Assembly: GCA_017991835.1 (NCBI GenBank)
Contig: JAGOPY010000011.1
Location: 1-64,000, forward strand
Length of the DNA: 64,000 nt
Direction: 5' to 3'
DNA from: Bacteroidales bacterium
GTDB taxonomy: Bacteria > Bacteroidota > Bacteroidia > Bacteroidales > JAGOPY01
Part shown: positions 8,859-16,223 of the stretch, piece by piece
Position numbering within the stretch: position 1 is the first letter of the stretch
Layout: each line of letters opens with the position of its first letter
Program-made: the position numbers and the translations under genes
Notes under the pieces: model-generated
Databases searched by the model: none
Seen by the model: the letters and a program-made list of their open reading frames with translations, nothing else
Told to the model about the DNA's origin: nothing

Positions 8859-9962
8859 TTATGATTCCACCAGGTAAATTTTTCCCGATTTAATATTGAT
8901 GATGATGGGAACCTTTGATTTATTAATGTTTCCGGAAGTGATCACCGCCCTGAATGTTTTTTCCATTCCTGCCACAGGATCTTCTTTTTTGCTGAGTACA
9001 GTAGCCGGAGCAATGACCTGTGACCGGTCGTCGCGCGTTATATCGAATTCATAGAGCCTTTCCTCGTCATAGTAAACCGTCACATCGGAATATTGCGAAT
9101 GGATATCCATCCTGACAAATGCCGGGGCAACCTGTAAAAGTTTGAGATCACCGTAGCTGGTCTTCAGGTTGATCCGGGAGTTCACATAATCGAGATTCAA
9201 ATATGAGAAAAAAGTCTCCCCGGTTATTTCTCCGGCTGATTTGACCTGGAATCGGTCGCGCTTGGAATCGAGGTGCACTTTCTTGCAATTGTTGATATAA
9301 ACCTTTGAAGACCGGCTGTCAAAAGTGAGATCTTCCGCCATATCAAGGTTAAGCTCGGCATAGCCAAGAACTATGGTTGCGTTTTTGATCTTGTCGATGG
9401 TAGCATTGCCAAACTCGATCTTCAGTCGTGTCGGGCCGGAGAAACTGTGACTCTTCAGGTCGCCGTTCGACAGCGTAAAGTCAACTTTCCCCGTATGATC
9501 GGTCGTGTAGATATTTCCGAATTTATTCTCGATCCTGACATCGTTACCGGCGGGAAAATAGACCGTGTAATCGATGCGCGTATTGGTACCGCTGCTGAAA
9601 ATAGTGCTGGCCACGTCGGCCATCTCGCTCCAGATGGTGTTCTGCCCTTCGAATACAGTCTGGGCGATTACGTAATAAGCAGTCGATTTGAAGTCGAAAT
9701 CGATATAATCATAAATTTTATCGACTTTCGATTGCTTGTTCGACGTAACCGACAGCTCAATTTGAAAGACCACCGAATCCTTTTCCCAGGGAATAAGATG
9801 GATATCACCGTATTTGTTGATGACCTGCACCTCGGTATTGGGTGCGATCCGGAAGGCTTCCCTCACGGTGCGGTTGTTCTTGTAAACCTGCGCGGCCAGC
9901 GGGAAGCTGAAAGCCATACAGGCTATTACAAGAAGGTATTTATAATTCGATAGCAGCGTCAT
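8859..9962 (-). CDS. DUF4097-like secreted beta-helix protein
   Basis: A 367-residue protein with a signal peptide (LLVIACMAFSFPLAAQ). The body carries the pattern seen in DUF4097/DUF2807-type sequences: short strands with VINKYGDIHL, IENKFGNIYT, LSNGDLKS, IEFGNATI and LKTSYGDLKL motifs, each a rung of a beta-helix. Its ATG lies 23 nt inside the 3' end of the anti-sigma gene, a strong sign of one operon. The next in-frame Met is at residue 16, inside the signal peptide, so the overlapping start is preferred. In related operons such proteins follow sigma/anti-sigma pairs. A sensing or envelope-protective role is inferred only from that context. Confidence 0.75.
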   Translation of the reverse strand: MTLLSNYKYLLVIACMAFSFPLAAQVYKNNRTVREAFRIAPNTEVQVINKYGDIHLIPWEKDSVVFQIELSVTSNKQSKVDKIYDYIDFDFKSTAYYVIAQTVFEGQNTIWSEMADVASTIFSSGTNTRIDYTVYFPAGNDVRIENKFGNIYTTDHTGKVDFTLSNGDLKSHSFSGPTRLKIEFGNATIDKIKNATIVLGYAELNLDMAEDLTFDSRSSKVYINNCKKVHLDSKRDRFQVKSAGEITGETFFSYLNLDYVNSRINLKTSYGDLKLLQVAPAFVRMDIHSQYSDVTVYYDEERLYEFDITRDDRSQVIAPATVLSKKEDPVAGMEKTFRAVITSGNINKSKVPIIINIKSGKIYLVES

Positions 9963-10512
9963 GGCTTGTGTCGTTTTGTGGTTCTTTTGATTCTTTCAGT
10001 TGCCTGAGCATATCTTCCAGTATGTCGAGTTTAAGACGGTAATTCTGGATCATGGCTTCGATGACTTCTTCATTGGCGGCATTGTCCTTCAGATCTTCTT
10101 TCAATTCTGTAAATACCCTGTCGAGGTCAACCATTTGAAGATCTACCTCCCGCCGAAGGTCAGGATCGGCGGCAGCCAGCCGGAACACTTCGTCTTTGGT
10201 GTAACTGATCCTTGCCGTGTAATACGCCTCTGCTTCAATCAGTTCGCGGGCGATAGGGGAGGCCTCTTCGTTAAGTCCAGCCATGAAGCTTTCCTGGTTG
10301 TTGTTTCTCGACGACATATAATCGTGGAAGAAATAAGAAGCAATGAAGATGGCGACGCCGGCGGCAACTTTCCATCCAATGCTCATCCAGTTGGGCCGGA
10401 TGACCGGGGCCTTACGGGTGTCTATCCTTTCCCAGAGCGATGGGTCAGGCTCCATGTCGTCGAATTCCTGACGGTGCTCAAGCATGTATTTTTCCAGTTT
10501 ATCAGGACTCAT
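9940..10512 (-). CDS. Single-pass anti-sigma factor
   Basis: A 190-residue membrane protein. The cytoplasmic N-terminus (1-43) holds the box EPDPSLWERI, which also occurs in variant form at the N-termini of the two barrel-fused proteins at 23310 and 26957. One transmembrane helix lies at about 44-62 (SIGWKVAAGVAIFIASYFF). The periplasmic part is helical and charged, with a coiled-coil-like end (MIQNYRLKLDILEDMLRQLKE). It starts 11 nt inside the 3' end of the ECF sigma gene and is itself overlapped by the DUF4097 gene. Gene order, topology and size fit a Bacteroidota anti-sigma factor that holds the sigma factor at the membrane. The signal that releases it is unknown. Confidence 0.82.
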   Translation of the reverse strand: MSPDKLEKYMLEHRQEFDDMEPDPSLWERIDTRKAPVIRPNWMSIGWKVAAGVAIFIASYFFHDYMSSRNNNQESFMAGLNEEASPIARELIEAEAYYTARISYTKDEVFRLAAADPDLRREVDLQMVDLDRVFTELKEDLKDNAANEEVIEAMIQNYRLKLDILEDMLRQLKESKEPQNDTSHDAAIEL

Positions 10513-11053
10513 ATGGCTGATTTTTTAATATTTCTTTAATCCGTTGTTTGGCGCGCATGTACTGTGTCTTGGAATTGGATTCGCTGATGTTCAGTATCTC
10601 CGAGATCTCCTGGTGGTCATAGCCTTCAAGCAGGTAAAGCGAAAATATCATCCGGCTTCCTTTGGGCAGATCTTCCATCGCCTTTTTAATCCGTTCGGGC
10701 GATAACCCGGCCGATTGGTCATCGGTCAGGTCCTCCTCATCCTCAAACGGCGACATGTCGTCAAAGAACTCCAACTGGGTTTTCTTGCGCTTGATCTCAT
10801 TGATGCACCGGTTGATCACGATCATCTTGAGCCAGGCGCCGAAGGTGGATTCGTTGCGGAAGCTGTCGAGCCGCCGGAATGCTTCCGAAAACGACTCCTG
10901 CAGCATATCCTCGGCATCAGCCCGGTCGTTCATCATCCGGTTGCAAATGTTGAACATGGCTTTGGCGTATTGCCGGTAAAGCTGGTACTGCGCCTGCCTG
11001 TTCCCTCTTTTGCTCCGCTCGATGATGTCTCTGCTGATGTCAGCCTGCTCCAC
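10502..11053 (-). CDS. ECF RNA polymerase sigma factor
   Basis: A sigma-70 family ECF factor. Region 2 is at the N-terminal half (YAKAMFNICNRMMNDRADAEDMLQESFSEAFRRL) and region 4 at the C-terminal half (LPKGSRMIFSLYLLEGYDHQEISEILNISESNSKTQYMRAKQRI). No in-frame ATG precedes region 2. GTG at 11053 gives MEQADISRDIIERSKRGN, a typical ECF N-terminus of about 183 residues, while GTG at 11080 or TTG at 11092 would add 9 or 13 residues. The stop overlaps the anti-sigma start by 11 nt. It leads a six-gene same-strand unit down to 6708 and probably drives it, as ECF operons usually autoregulate. Confidence 0.92.
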   Translation of the reverse strand: MEQADISRDIIERSKRGNRQAQYQLYRQYAKAMFNICNRMMNDRADAEDMLQESFSEAFRRLDSFRNESTFGAWLKMIVINRCINEIKRKKTQLEFFDDMSPFEDEEDLTDDQSAGLSPERIKKAMEDLPKGSRMIFSLYLLEGYDHQEISEILNISESNSKTQYMRAKQRIKEILKNQPYES

Positions 11054-11236
11054 GTTCGATAGCCTTATTGGATTATACACTGAAAAAGACAATAAAAAAA
11101 TTAAGAGGTTGCAATTTTTTTAAAAGTAAAAAAAATATTTATTTTTGACGGTCAGGTTATTTCATTAATTAATGATTTACAGGCAATTCATATCTGATAA
11201 ACTTATCTACCTGAATATAAAAAACAGGGACGAATT

Positions 11237-11264
11237 CCGGATTCCAGGTTCCGGATTCCATGTT
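11237..11264 (+). repeat. Two tandem 14-bp units upstream of tnaA
   Basis: CCGGATTCCAGGTT (11237-11250) is followed directly by CCGGATTCCATGTT (11251-11264), 13 of 14 identical. It lies in the roughly 266-bp gap between the divergent ECF sigma gene and tnaA, the rest of which is AT-rich with no further feature that I can support. Confidence 0.6.
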
Positions 11265-11319
11265 TAAAGTTATTTTATCAGTTAATTCAGAATTAAGAAT
11301 TTAAAATTCAAAATTGTCT

Positions 11320-12705
11320 ATGAAGTTGCCTTTCGCAGAATCATACAAGATAAAAATGGTCGAATCCCTGTACCGGAGTACCAAATCGGAAAGGGAGCAG
11401 TGGATCAGGGAAGCAAAGTACAATCTCTTCAATCTTCGTAGCGGGCACGTGTTTATTGACCTGCTGACCGACTCGGGAACCGGCGCCATGAGCGACCTGC
11501 AGTGGTCGGCCATGATGCTCGGCGATGAAAGCTATGCCGGCGCCTCTTCCTATTTCAAAATGAAAGAAGCGATCCAGACCGTCCTGGGGTTTGACTATTT
11601 TCTGCCGACTCACCAGGGCCGGGCAGCTGAAAATGTCCTCTTTTCAGTCCTGGTAAAAAGCGGCGATATCATCCCGGGAAATGCCCACTTCGATACGACC
11701 AAAGGCCATATCGAATTCCGCCATGCCACAGCCATCGATTGTACTATAAAAGAAGCATACGATACGACGGTCCATCACCCGTTCAAGGGAAATATCGACC
11801 TGGAAAAACTCGAAGAAACCCTGAAAGCTCATCCGGCAGAGAAAATCCCGATGATCATCGTGACGGTGACGTGCAACACTCCCGGCGGCCAGCCCGTTTC
11901 CATGGAGAACCTGAAAGCGGTATCGGCATTAGCCAAAAAGTACGCGACACTAGTGGTTATCGACGGAGCCCGGTTTGCAGAGAACGCCTATTTTATCAAG
12001 CTGCGCGAACCGGGATATGAACATATTTCCATCCGTGATATCGTGAAGGAGATGATGAGCTACGCCGATGCCATGACCATGAGCAGCAAGAAGGATGCAA
12101 TCGTCAATATGGGCGGATTTATTGGTTTTCGGAATGAAGAGTTGTTCCGCAGCGCCAGCGTGTTCAATATTCTTTTTGAAGGATACATCACCTACGGCGG
12201 AATGTCGGGGCGCGATATGAATGCCCTGGCACAGGGGCTTTATGAAGGGACCGAGTTCAATTACCTGGAAACACGGGTGGAACAGGTGGCTTACCTCGGG
12301 AAGAAACTTGTGGAATATGGTATTCCGGTGCAACAACCTTTTGGCGGACATGCAATTTTCGTCGACGCCCGCCGCTTCTTGCCCAATGTCCCGAAAGAAC
12401 AATTCCAGGCTCAGACGCTGGCCGTGGAGTTGTATCTGGAAGGAGGAGTGAGAGGGGTGGAGATTGGCACCCTGCTGGCTGACCGCGACCCGGTGACACG
12501 GGAAAACCGGTATCCGAAACTGGAACTGATGCGCCTTACCATCCCCCGGAGGGTATATACGAACAACCACATGGATTATATCGCTGCGTGCCTGAAAAAT
12601 ATTTACGACCGCCGCGAAGAGATCACCTCAGGCCTCCGGATCGTGCGAGAAGCCCCCATACTCAGGCATTTCACAATAGAACTGGATAAGTTCGGGGATC
12701 AGTAG
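11320..12705 (+). CDS. tnaA: Tryptophanase (tryptophan indole-lyase)
   Basis: A PLP-dependent beta-eliminating lyase of about 461 residues that cleaves L-tryptophan to indole, pyruvate and ammonia in the cytoplasm. The family landmarks are present: [53 protein letters not shown] and the PLP lysine in [15 protein letters not shown]. The N-terminal half resembles tyrosine phenol-lyase ([17 protein letters not shown]). The substrate-specificity residues, however, are those of tryptophanase: VEIG where tyrosine phenol-lyase has MERG (its Arg381), and LRHFT where it has LRFFT. I therefore call it TnaA. The ATG at 11320 is preferred over a TTG two codons upstream. Its stop overlaps the convergent rubrerythrin stop by 7 nt. 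Confidence 0.9.
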   Translation: MKLPFAESYKIKMVESLYRSTKSEREQWIREAKYNLFNLRSGHVFIDLLTDSGTGAMSDLQWSAMMLGDESYAGASSYFKMKEAIQTVLGFDYFLPTHQGRAAENVLFSVLVKSGDIIPGNAHFDTTKGHIEFRHATAIDCTIKEAYDTTVHHPFKGNIDLEKLEETLKAHPAEKIPMIIVTVTCNTPGGQPVSMENLKAVSALAKKYATLVVIDGARFAENAYFIKLREPGYEHISIRDIVKEMMSYADAMTMSSKKDAIVNMGGFIGFRNEELFRSASVFNILFEGYITYGGMSGRDMNALAQGLYEGTEFNYLETRVEQVAYLGKKLVEYGIPVQQPFGGHAIFVDARRFLPNVPKEQFQAQTLAVELYLEGGVRGVEIGTLLADRDPVTRENRYPKLELMRLTIPRRVYTNNHMDYIAACLKNIYDRREEITSGLRIVREAPILRHFTIELDKFGDQ

Positions 12706-13274
12706 TTTTCGGTATGTAATTCGAAGTAGGCTTGCGGATGATGGCAGGCCGGGCAGTTCAGCGGAGGCTTTTTGGCTTCATGCAGGTATCCGCATACCCG
12801 GCACTTCCAGACCACTTTCCCTTCACGCTCAAACACTTTCCCTGATTCCAGGTTGTCGTAAAGCTTCCTGTAACGCTCCTCGTGCGCTTTCTCTATCTTC
12901 GAGATGATTTTGAAGGCAGCGGCCACTTCCTTAAACCCTTCCTGCTCGGCAGTCCGGGCAAATTCGGGGTATAGATGGGTCCACTCCTCATTCTCGCCAT
13001 CGGCGGCCGCTTTCAGGTTCTCGAGCGTATTTCCGATGATGCCGGCAGGGTAAGCAGCGGTAATTTCCACCATTCCGCCCTCGAGAAAACGGAAAAATTG
13101 CTTGGCATGGGAGCGCTCATTTTCAGCGGTTTCTTCAAAAATTGCAGCAATTTGCTCCAATCCTTCTTTTTTTGCCTCTTTGGCATAAAATTCATAGCGG
13201 TTCCGTGCCTGCGATTCACCGGCAAATGCCTTCAGCAGGTTTTTTTCGGTCTGCGTCCCTTTTATACTGTTCAT
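12699..13274 (-). CDS. rbr: Rubrerythrin
   Basis: A 191-residue two-domain iron protein that reduces hydrogen peroxide in anaerobes. The N-terminal ferritin-like four-helix domain shows di-iron ligands (E20 in [11 protein letters not shown]53 and H56 in ENERSHAK, and later carboxylates in RTAEQEGF and [10 protein letters not shown]). The C-terminal rubredoxin-like domain has the paired motifs CRVCGY and [11 protein letters not shown]. Size and order are normal for the family. It points to an anaerobic or microaerophilic host with oxygen defence. The gene is convergent with tnaA with 7 nt overlap of the ends. Confidence 0.95.
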   Translation of the reverse strand: MNSIKGTQTEKNLLKAFAGESQARNRYEFYAKEAKKEGLEQIAAIFEETAENERSHAKQFFRFLEGGMVEITAAYPAGIIGNTLENLKAAADGENEEWTHLYPEFARTAEQEGFKEVAAAFKIISKIEKAHEERYRKLYDNLESGKVFEREGKVVWKCRVCGYLHEAKKPPLNCPACHHPQAYFELHTENY

Positions 13275-13411
13275 GGGTATTGGTTTTTGTTAGCGAATAA
13301 AGATACTGAATTATATTTATTTTTGATCCCTCTTAGTGTCTTCGTGCCTTCATGGTAGAAATTAGGAGAAGCAACGGCATTTAAGATGATTTCATTATTT
13401 TAATTATTTAA

Positions 13412-13864
13412 ATGAATAAAGAAGAAAGATACCAACGGATTTACAATCAACTCGATGAGCTGTTAGAAACGGGCCATGGGCCTTTATCCCGCATGGCAAC
13501 GATAGTGGCGGTTCTGCATCATAAAATGGAATATTTCTTCTGGACCGGATTTTACCTAATAGAAAAGGGCGAACTGATGGTCGGGCCTTACCAGGGCAGC
13601 CTGGCCTGTATCCGGCTGAAAAAAGACACCGGCGTTTGCTGGGCCGGGATCAACCGGGCAGAAACGGTCATCGTACCCAATGTGCATGCTTTCCCGGGTC
13701 ATATCGCCTGCGATTCGAGGTCAAAGTCGGAAATCGTTGTGCCACTGAAGGATCGTAGCGGTATCATCATGGGCGTTCTGGATGTCGACAGCAAAGAGCT
13801 GGCTTCATTTGATGAAACCGATGCCCTGTGGCTCCAAAAGATTACAAACCTGGTATATCTCTGA
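13412..13864 (+). CDS. Free methionine-(R)-sulfoxide reductase (GAF domain)
   Basis: A 150-residue single-GAF enzyme of the fRMsr (MsrC) type, which reduces free methionine-R-sulfoxide using thioredoxin. All three conserved cysteines are present: C66 (SLACIRL), C76 (TGVCWAGI) and C100 in the signature HIACDSRSKSEIVVPL. The end GVLDVDSKELASF is also typical. Length is normal. The following MntP-like gene begins 22 nt downstream, so they may be co-transcribed. Together with rubrerythrin it forms a small oxidative-stress cluster. Confidence 0.9.
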   Translation: MNKEERYQRIYNQLDELLETGHGPLSRMATIVAVLHHKMEYFFWTGFYLIEKGELMVGPYQGSLACIRLKKDTGVCWAGINRAETVIVPNVHAFPGHIACDSRSKSEIVVPLKDRSGIIMGVLDVDSKELASFDETDALWLQKITNLVYL

Positions 13865-13886
13865 TCGTTAACATATAGCCTCAGCC

Positions 13887-14444
13887 ATGCCGTATACTAT
13901 CTTGCTTTTCCCGCTCATCATCAGCTTTATACCGCTATCGGTGGCGGTAAGCACCAGCATTTACCGGTGTGTGGAATGGAAAGAGGCGTTCAGAACAGCA
14001 ATCGTCTTTGCCCTGTTCCAGGCGGCGATGATGACTATTGGCTGGGCCATCGGGTATGGCGTCAAAGGAATGCTTTACAGCATGGCCGTGCCAATCGGCG
14101 CGGTAATCGTATTCTTTATCGGCATCAGGCTTATGTTCGATTCCCGGCGGCTTACCCGGGAGAACCGGATCATGGCGGTGGAGAACCGGCGCATTTTGAT
14201 CGGATTCGCCCTGGTATCCAGTATCAATACAGCACTCCTCGGGATGGGGCTGGGACTTCTCTACCCGGATATACTGTTTTTGGCGGCCCCTGTCTTCGGT
14301 TTTACTTTCCTTGGCGTCGTAGCCGGCGTTCAAGCCGGGAAACGGGGTATGGTCAACCTGGGCCGGAACCTGGAGCTCCTGGGAAGCCTGGGCCTCATCA
14401 TCGCCAGTATTATCATAGCTCTGCAACACCTTCGCATATTATAA
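13887..14444 (+). CDS. MntP-like (DUF204) six-helix membrane protein
   Basis: A 185-residue inner-membrane protein with six predicted helices in two repeats. Family features can be seen: the first repeat FALFQAAMMTIGWAIGYGV (like the FGxFQxxMPxxGWxxG motif of MntP), a second repeat VSSINTALLGMGLGLL, and a C-terminal GRNLELLGSLGLIIASIII. Members of the family export manganese. The usual Asp residues at the centre of the two repeats are not seen here (SVAVSTS, SSINTA), so the transported ion may differ. It lies directly downstream of the fRMsr gene. Confidence 0.7.
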   Translation: MPYTILLFPLIISFIPLSVAVSTSIYRCVEWKEAFRTAIVFALFQAAMMTIGWAIGYGVKGMLYSMAVPIGAVIVFFIGIRLMFDSRRLTRENRIMAVENRRILIGFALVSSINTALLGMGLGLLYPDILFLAAPVFGFTFLGVVAGVQAGKRGMVNLGRNLELLGSLGLIIASIIIALQHLRIL

Positions 14445-14498
14445 ATCAGCATTTTCAAATTAACTAATTTTCAAATTTCCAAATTATCACATTTCCAA

Positions 14499-14945
14499 AT
14501 GACAATCATCCGGATCAGTAAAGAATTCAACTTCGATATGGCTCATGCACTCCTGGGTTATGACGGCCTGTGCAGGAATATTCACGGACATTCCTATACG
14601 CTCGTGGTCACTATCATCGGTACCCCTGTGGCCGATCCGGCATCTCCCAAAACCGGAATGCTGATCGATTTCAAAGACCTGAAGAACATCATTAAAACAA
14701 ATATTGTGGACCCCTACGACCACGCCCTTGTACTGAATGCCGATACTCCGAAGGACCTGCTCGACACATTGGTCAGGAACTATGAAAAGATCGTGGTAAC
14801 GCCTTATCAGCCGACAACAGAGAATATGATCGCCGACCTCGCCGATCGGATCAGCCGGTTACTGCCCGGCCATGTGAAACTATACAGCCTGAAACTGCGG
14901 GAGACCCCAAGCTCTTTTGCGGAATGGTACGCGGAGGATCAGTAG
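14499..14945 (+). CDS. queD: 6-carboxy-5,6,7,8-tetrahydropterin synthase (QueD/PTPS family)
   Basis: A 148-residue PTPS-fold enzyme, acting on 7,8-dihydroneopterin triphosphate in queuosine (7-deazaguanine) synthesis. The zinc ligands H16 (FDMAHAL), H29 and H31 (NIHGHSY) and the catalytic C25 (GLCRNIHGH) are all in place, followed by GMLIDFKDLK and the Asp-His pair at DPYDHALVLN. The C-terminal glutamate motif LKLRETPSS is also typical. Length fits QueD. No other queuosine gene is in the window. A pyruvoyltetrahydropterin synthase role is less likely in bacteria. Confidence 0.9.
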   Translation: MTIIRISKEFNFDMAHALLGYDGLCRNIHGHSYTLVVTIIGTPVADPASPKTGMLIDFKDLKNIIKTNIVDPYDHALVLNADTPKDLLDTLVRNYEKIVVTPYQPTTENMIADLADRISRLLPGHVKLYSLKLRETPSSFAEWYAEDQ

Positions 14946-14953
14946 TCAGATAA

Positions 14954-16015
14954 TTACCTGAGAATAATCAGCTTATTTGAAGTTTTTAATACCGAATCGG
15001 AATAGATAGATACGAAGTATAAGCCATTCGGACATTCGGAAACATCTATCCTGATCCCGTCAAGATTTCCTTGTATTTCAATCTCCCGGATCCTTTCACC
15101 CAGCATGTTTTGAATAAAAATCCTGTGATCCTTTGAAGAAGTCAACCCGGGAGCCGAATTGTCCAAGTGTGATCCTTCGCCCGGCTTCGCCGGACTCAGG
15201 ACATGCTGTCCAACTGAAAACCACGTTCCGGCCGGATTCGGGTAGATGACGAAACCGTCCTGGTCTGCATTCTCATCAATTCCTACGGCAGTCTCCAGCC
15301 ATTCGTCGAAAATAACCTGGAGCGAGTCGATCGGTTCCATCCCGTCGGGTACCGAAGGGACATTCAGATCGCAGTAAAAAGTGCCGGTAGTGTCCTGCGG
15401 ACGGGCGATACGGATAAATGCAGAGAGCGATGAGGTGCCGTTGTTGGTGCACCGGGTGTCGGCTCCAACAACGTTTGCTCCCTGCAGGGCCGACATCATT
15501 CGCTCGGCAAAACTTCCCTGCGTATTAAGAAACCGTGCCTCAATACTGTCGAGGATCTGCTGTCCCAGGAGGATATTTCCCTGTATGGCATAATTCGGTC
15601 CAACGATATGATTTTTGTAATTCATGCAGTTGTTCCCGGTGAATGCGGCAGCCCGTGCATGCCCCTCTTCATCGAAATCGACGACACCATACTGCCTGAC
15701 GGCCGGATTCCCCTGCGCATCATGTGTTGTGAGCCAGTCGATGATCTCCTGGGGGCTCATCCCTTCCACCATCCGGTTGTGGGCATTCTGCTGGTTGGTG
15801 GCATTCCAGTACGACTGGGTATGGATAGCTCCGCGTCCGGCCATCACATCGCTGATGATCAGGGCGCCCCCTTCGATCTGGCTCTCGTCGATACAGGATG
15901 CGCCGGCGCTGCCGATCTCACCCGTCACCGTATCTACGGCTACGATCGAGAAAGTGTCCTGGGAAAAAGCATAACAGCCCGAAAATATCAGAATGAGAAG
16001 CAGTAGTTTTTTCAT
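14954..16015 (-). CDS. DUF1028 Ntn-hydrolase-like protein with T9SS sorting domain
   Basis: A 353-residue secreted protein. The start at 16015 gives a proper signal peptide (MKKLLLLILIFSGCYAFSQ); longer in-frame starts would run into the MITE-like element. The DUF1028 domain begins right after it (FSIVAVDTVTGEIGSAGASC) and includes NNCMNYKNHIVGPNYAIQGN. The family has an Ntn-hydrolase-like fold of uncertain activity. The last 90 residues form a T9SS type A sorting domain (YPNPAG ... PNGLYFVSIYSD). A DUF1028 domain joined to a T9SS signal implies display at the cell surface. A -7 box lies 20 nt upstream. Confidence 0.88.
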   Translation of the reverse strand: MKKLLLLILIFSGCYAFSQDTFSIVAVDTVTGEIGSAGASCIDESQIEGGALIISDVMAGRGAIHTQSYWNATNQQNAHNRMVEGMSPQEIIDWLTTHDAQGNPAVRQYGVVDFDEEGHARAAAFTGNNCMNYKNHIVGPNYAIQGNILLGQQILDSIEARFLNTQGSFAERMMSALQGANVVGADTRCTNNGTSSLSAFIRIARPQDTTGTFYCDLNVPSVPDGMEPIDSLQVIFDEWLETAVGIDENADQDGFVIYPNPAGTWFSVGQHVLSPAKPGEGSHLDNSAPGLTSSKDHRIFIQNMLGERIREIEIQGNLDGIRIDVSECPNGLYFVSIYSDSVLKTSNKLIILR

Positions 16016-16035
16016 AATAATGAAGATTATCTTAT

Positions 16036-16043
16036 CAAAAATA
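16036..16043 (-). promoter_or_regulatory. -7 box for the DUF1028 gene
   Basis: On the minus strand it reads TATTTTTG, matching TAnnTTTG, 20 nt before the ATG at 16015. The MITE-like element begins 10 nt further upstream. Confidence 0.5.
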
Positions 16044-16053
16044 ATAAAAAAAA

Positions 16054-16207
16054 GAGGCTGTCTCAAAAGCATTAAACCACAAAGGAACACCAAGGAATTC
16101 ACAAAGGCGCACAAAGGTATGTTAATTGATATTCAACTACTTAGTGTTCCTTTGTGATGTACTTTGTGCGCCTTAGTGGTTAATAAAAAACCTTTTGAGA
16201 CAGCCTC
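16054..16207 (+). mobile_element. Palindromic MITE-like element, intact copy
   Basis: 154 bp with perfect 16-bp terminal inverted repeats, GAGGCTGTCTCAAAAG and CTTTTGAGACAGCCTC. The interior is also near-palindromic, with ACCACAAAGGAACACC-type blocks facing TTAGTGTTCCTTTGTG and GTGCGCCTTAGTGGTT. It has no coding capacity. The copy at 58287-58440 has the same length and differs at only a handful of positions. No target duplication is evident. The element sits between the DUF1028 gene and the 3' end of the PKD gene at 16224. Confidence 0.88.
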
Positions 16208-16223
16208 TCCGAGTATCTATTAC

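Noticed and set aside
11320..12705. Annotation as tyrosine phenol-lyase
   Set aside because: The residue positions that fix specificity are those of tryptophanase (VEIG and LRHFT).
13329..13356. TTAGTGTCTTCGTGCCTTCATGGT resembles an inner arm of the MITE-like element
   Set aside because: Only part of the inner arm matches and no terminal repeat is present, so a real copy cannot be claimed.
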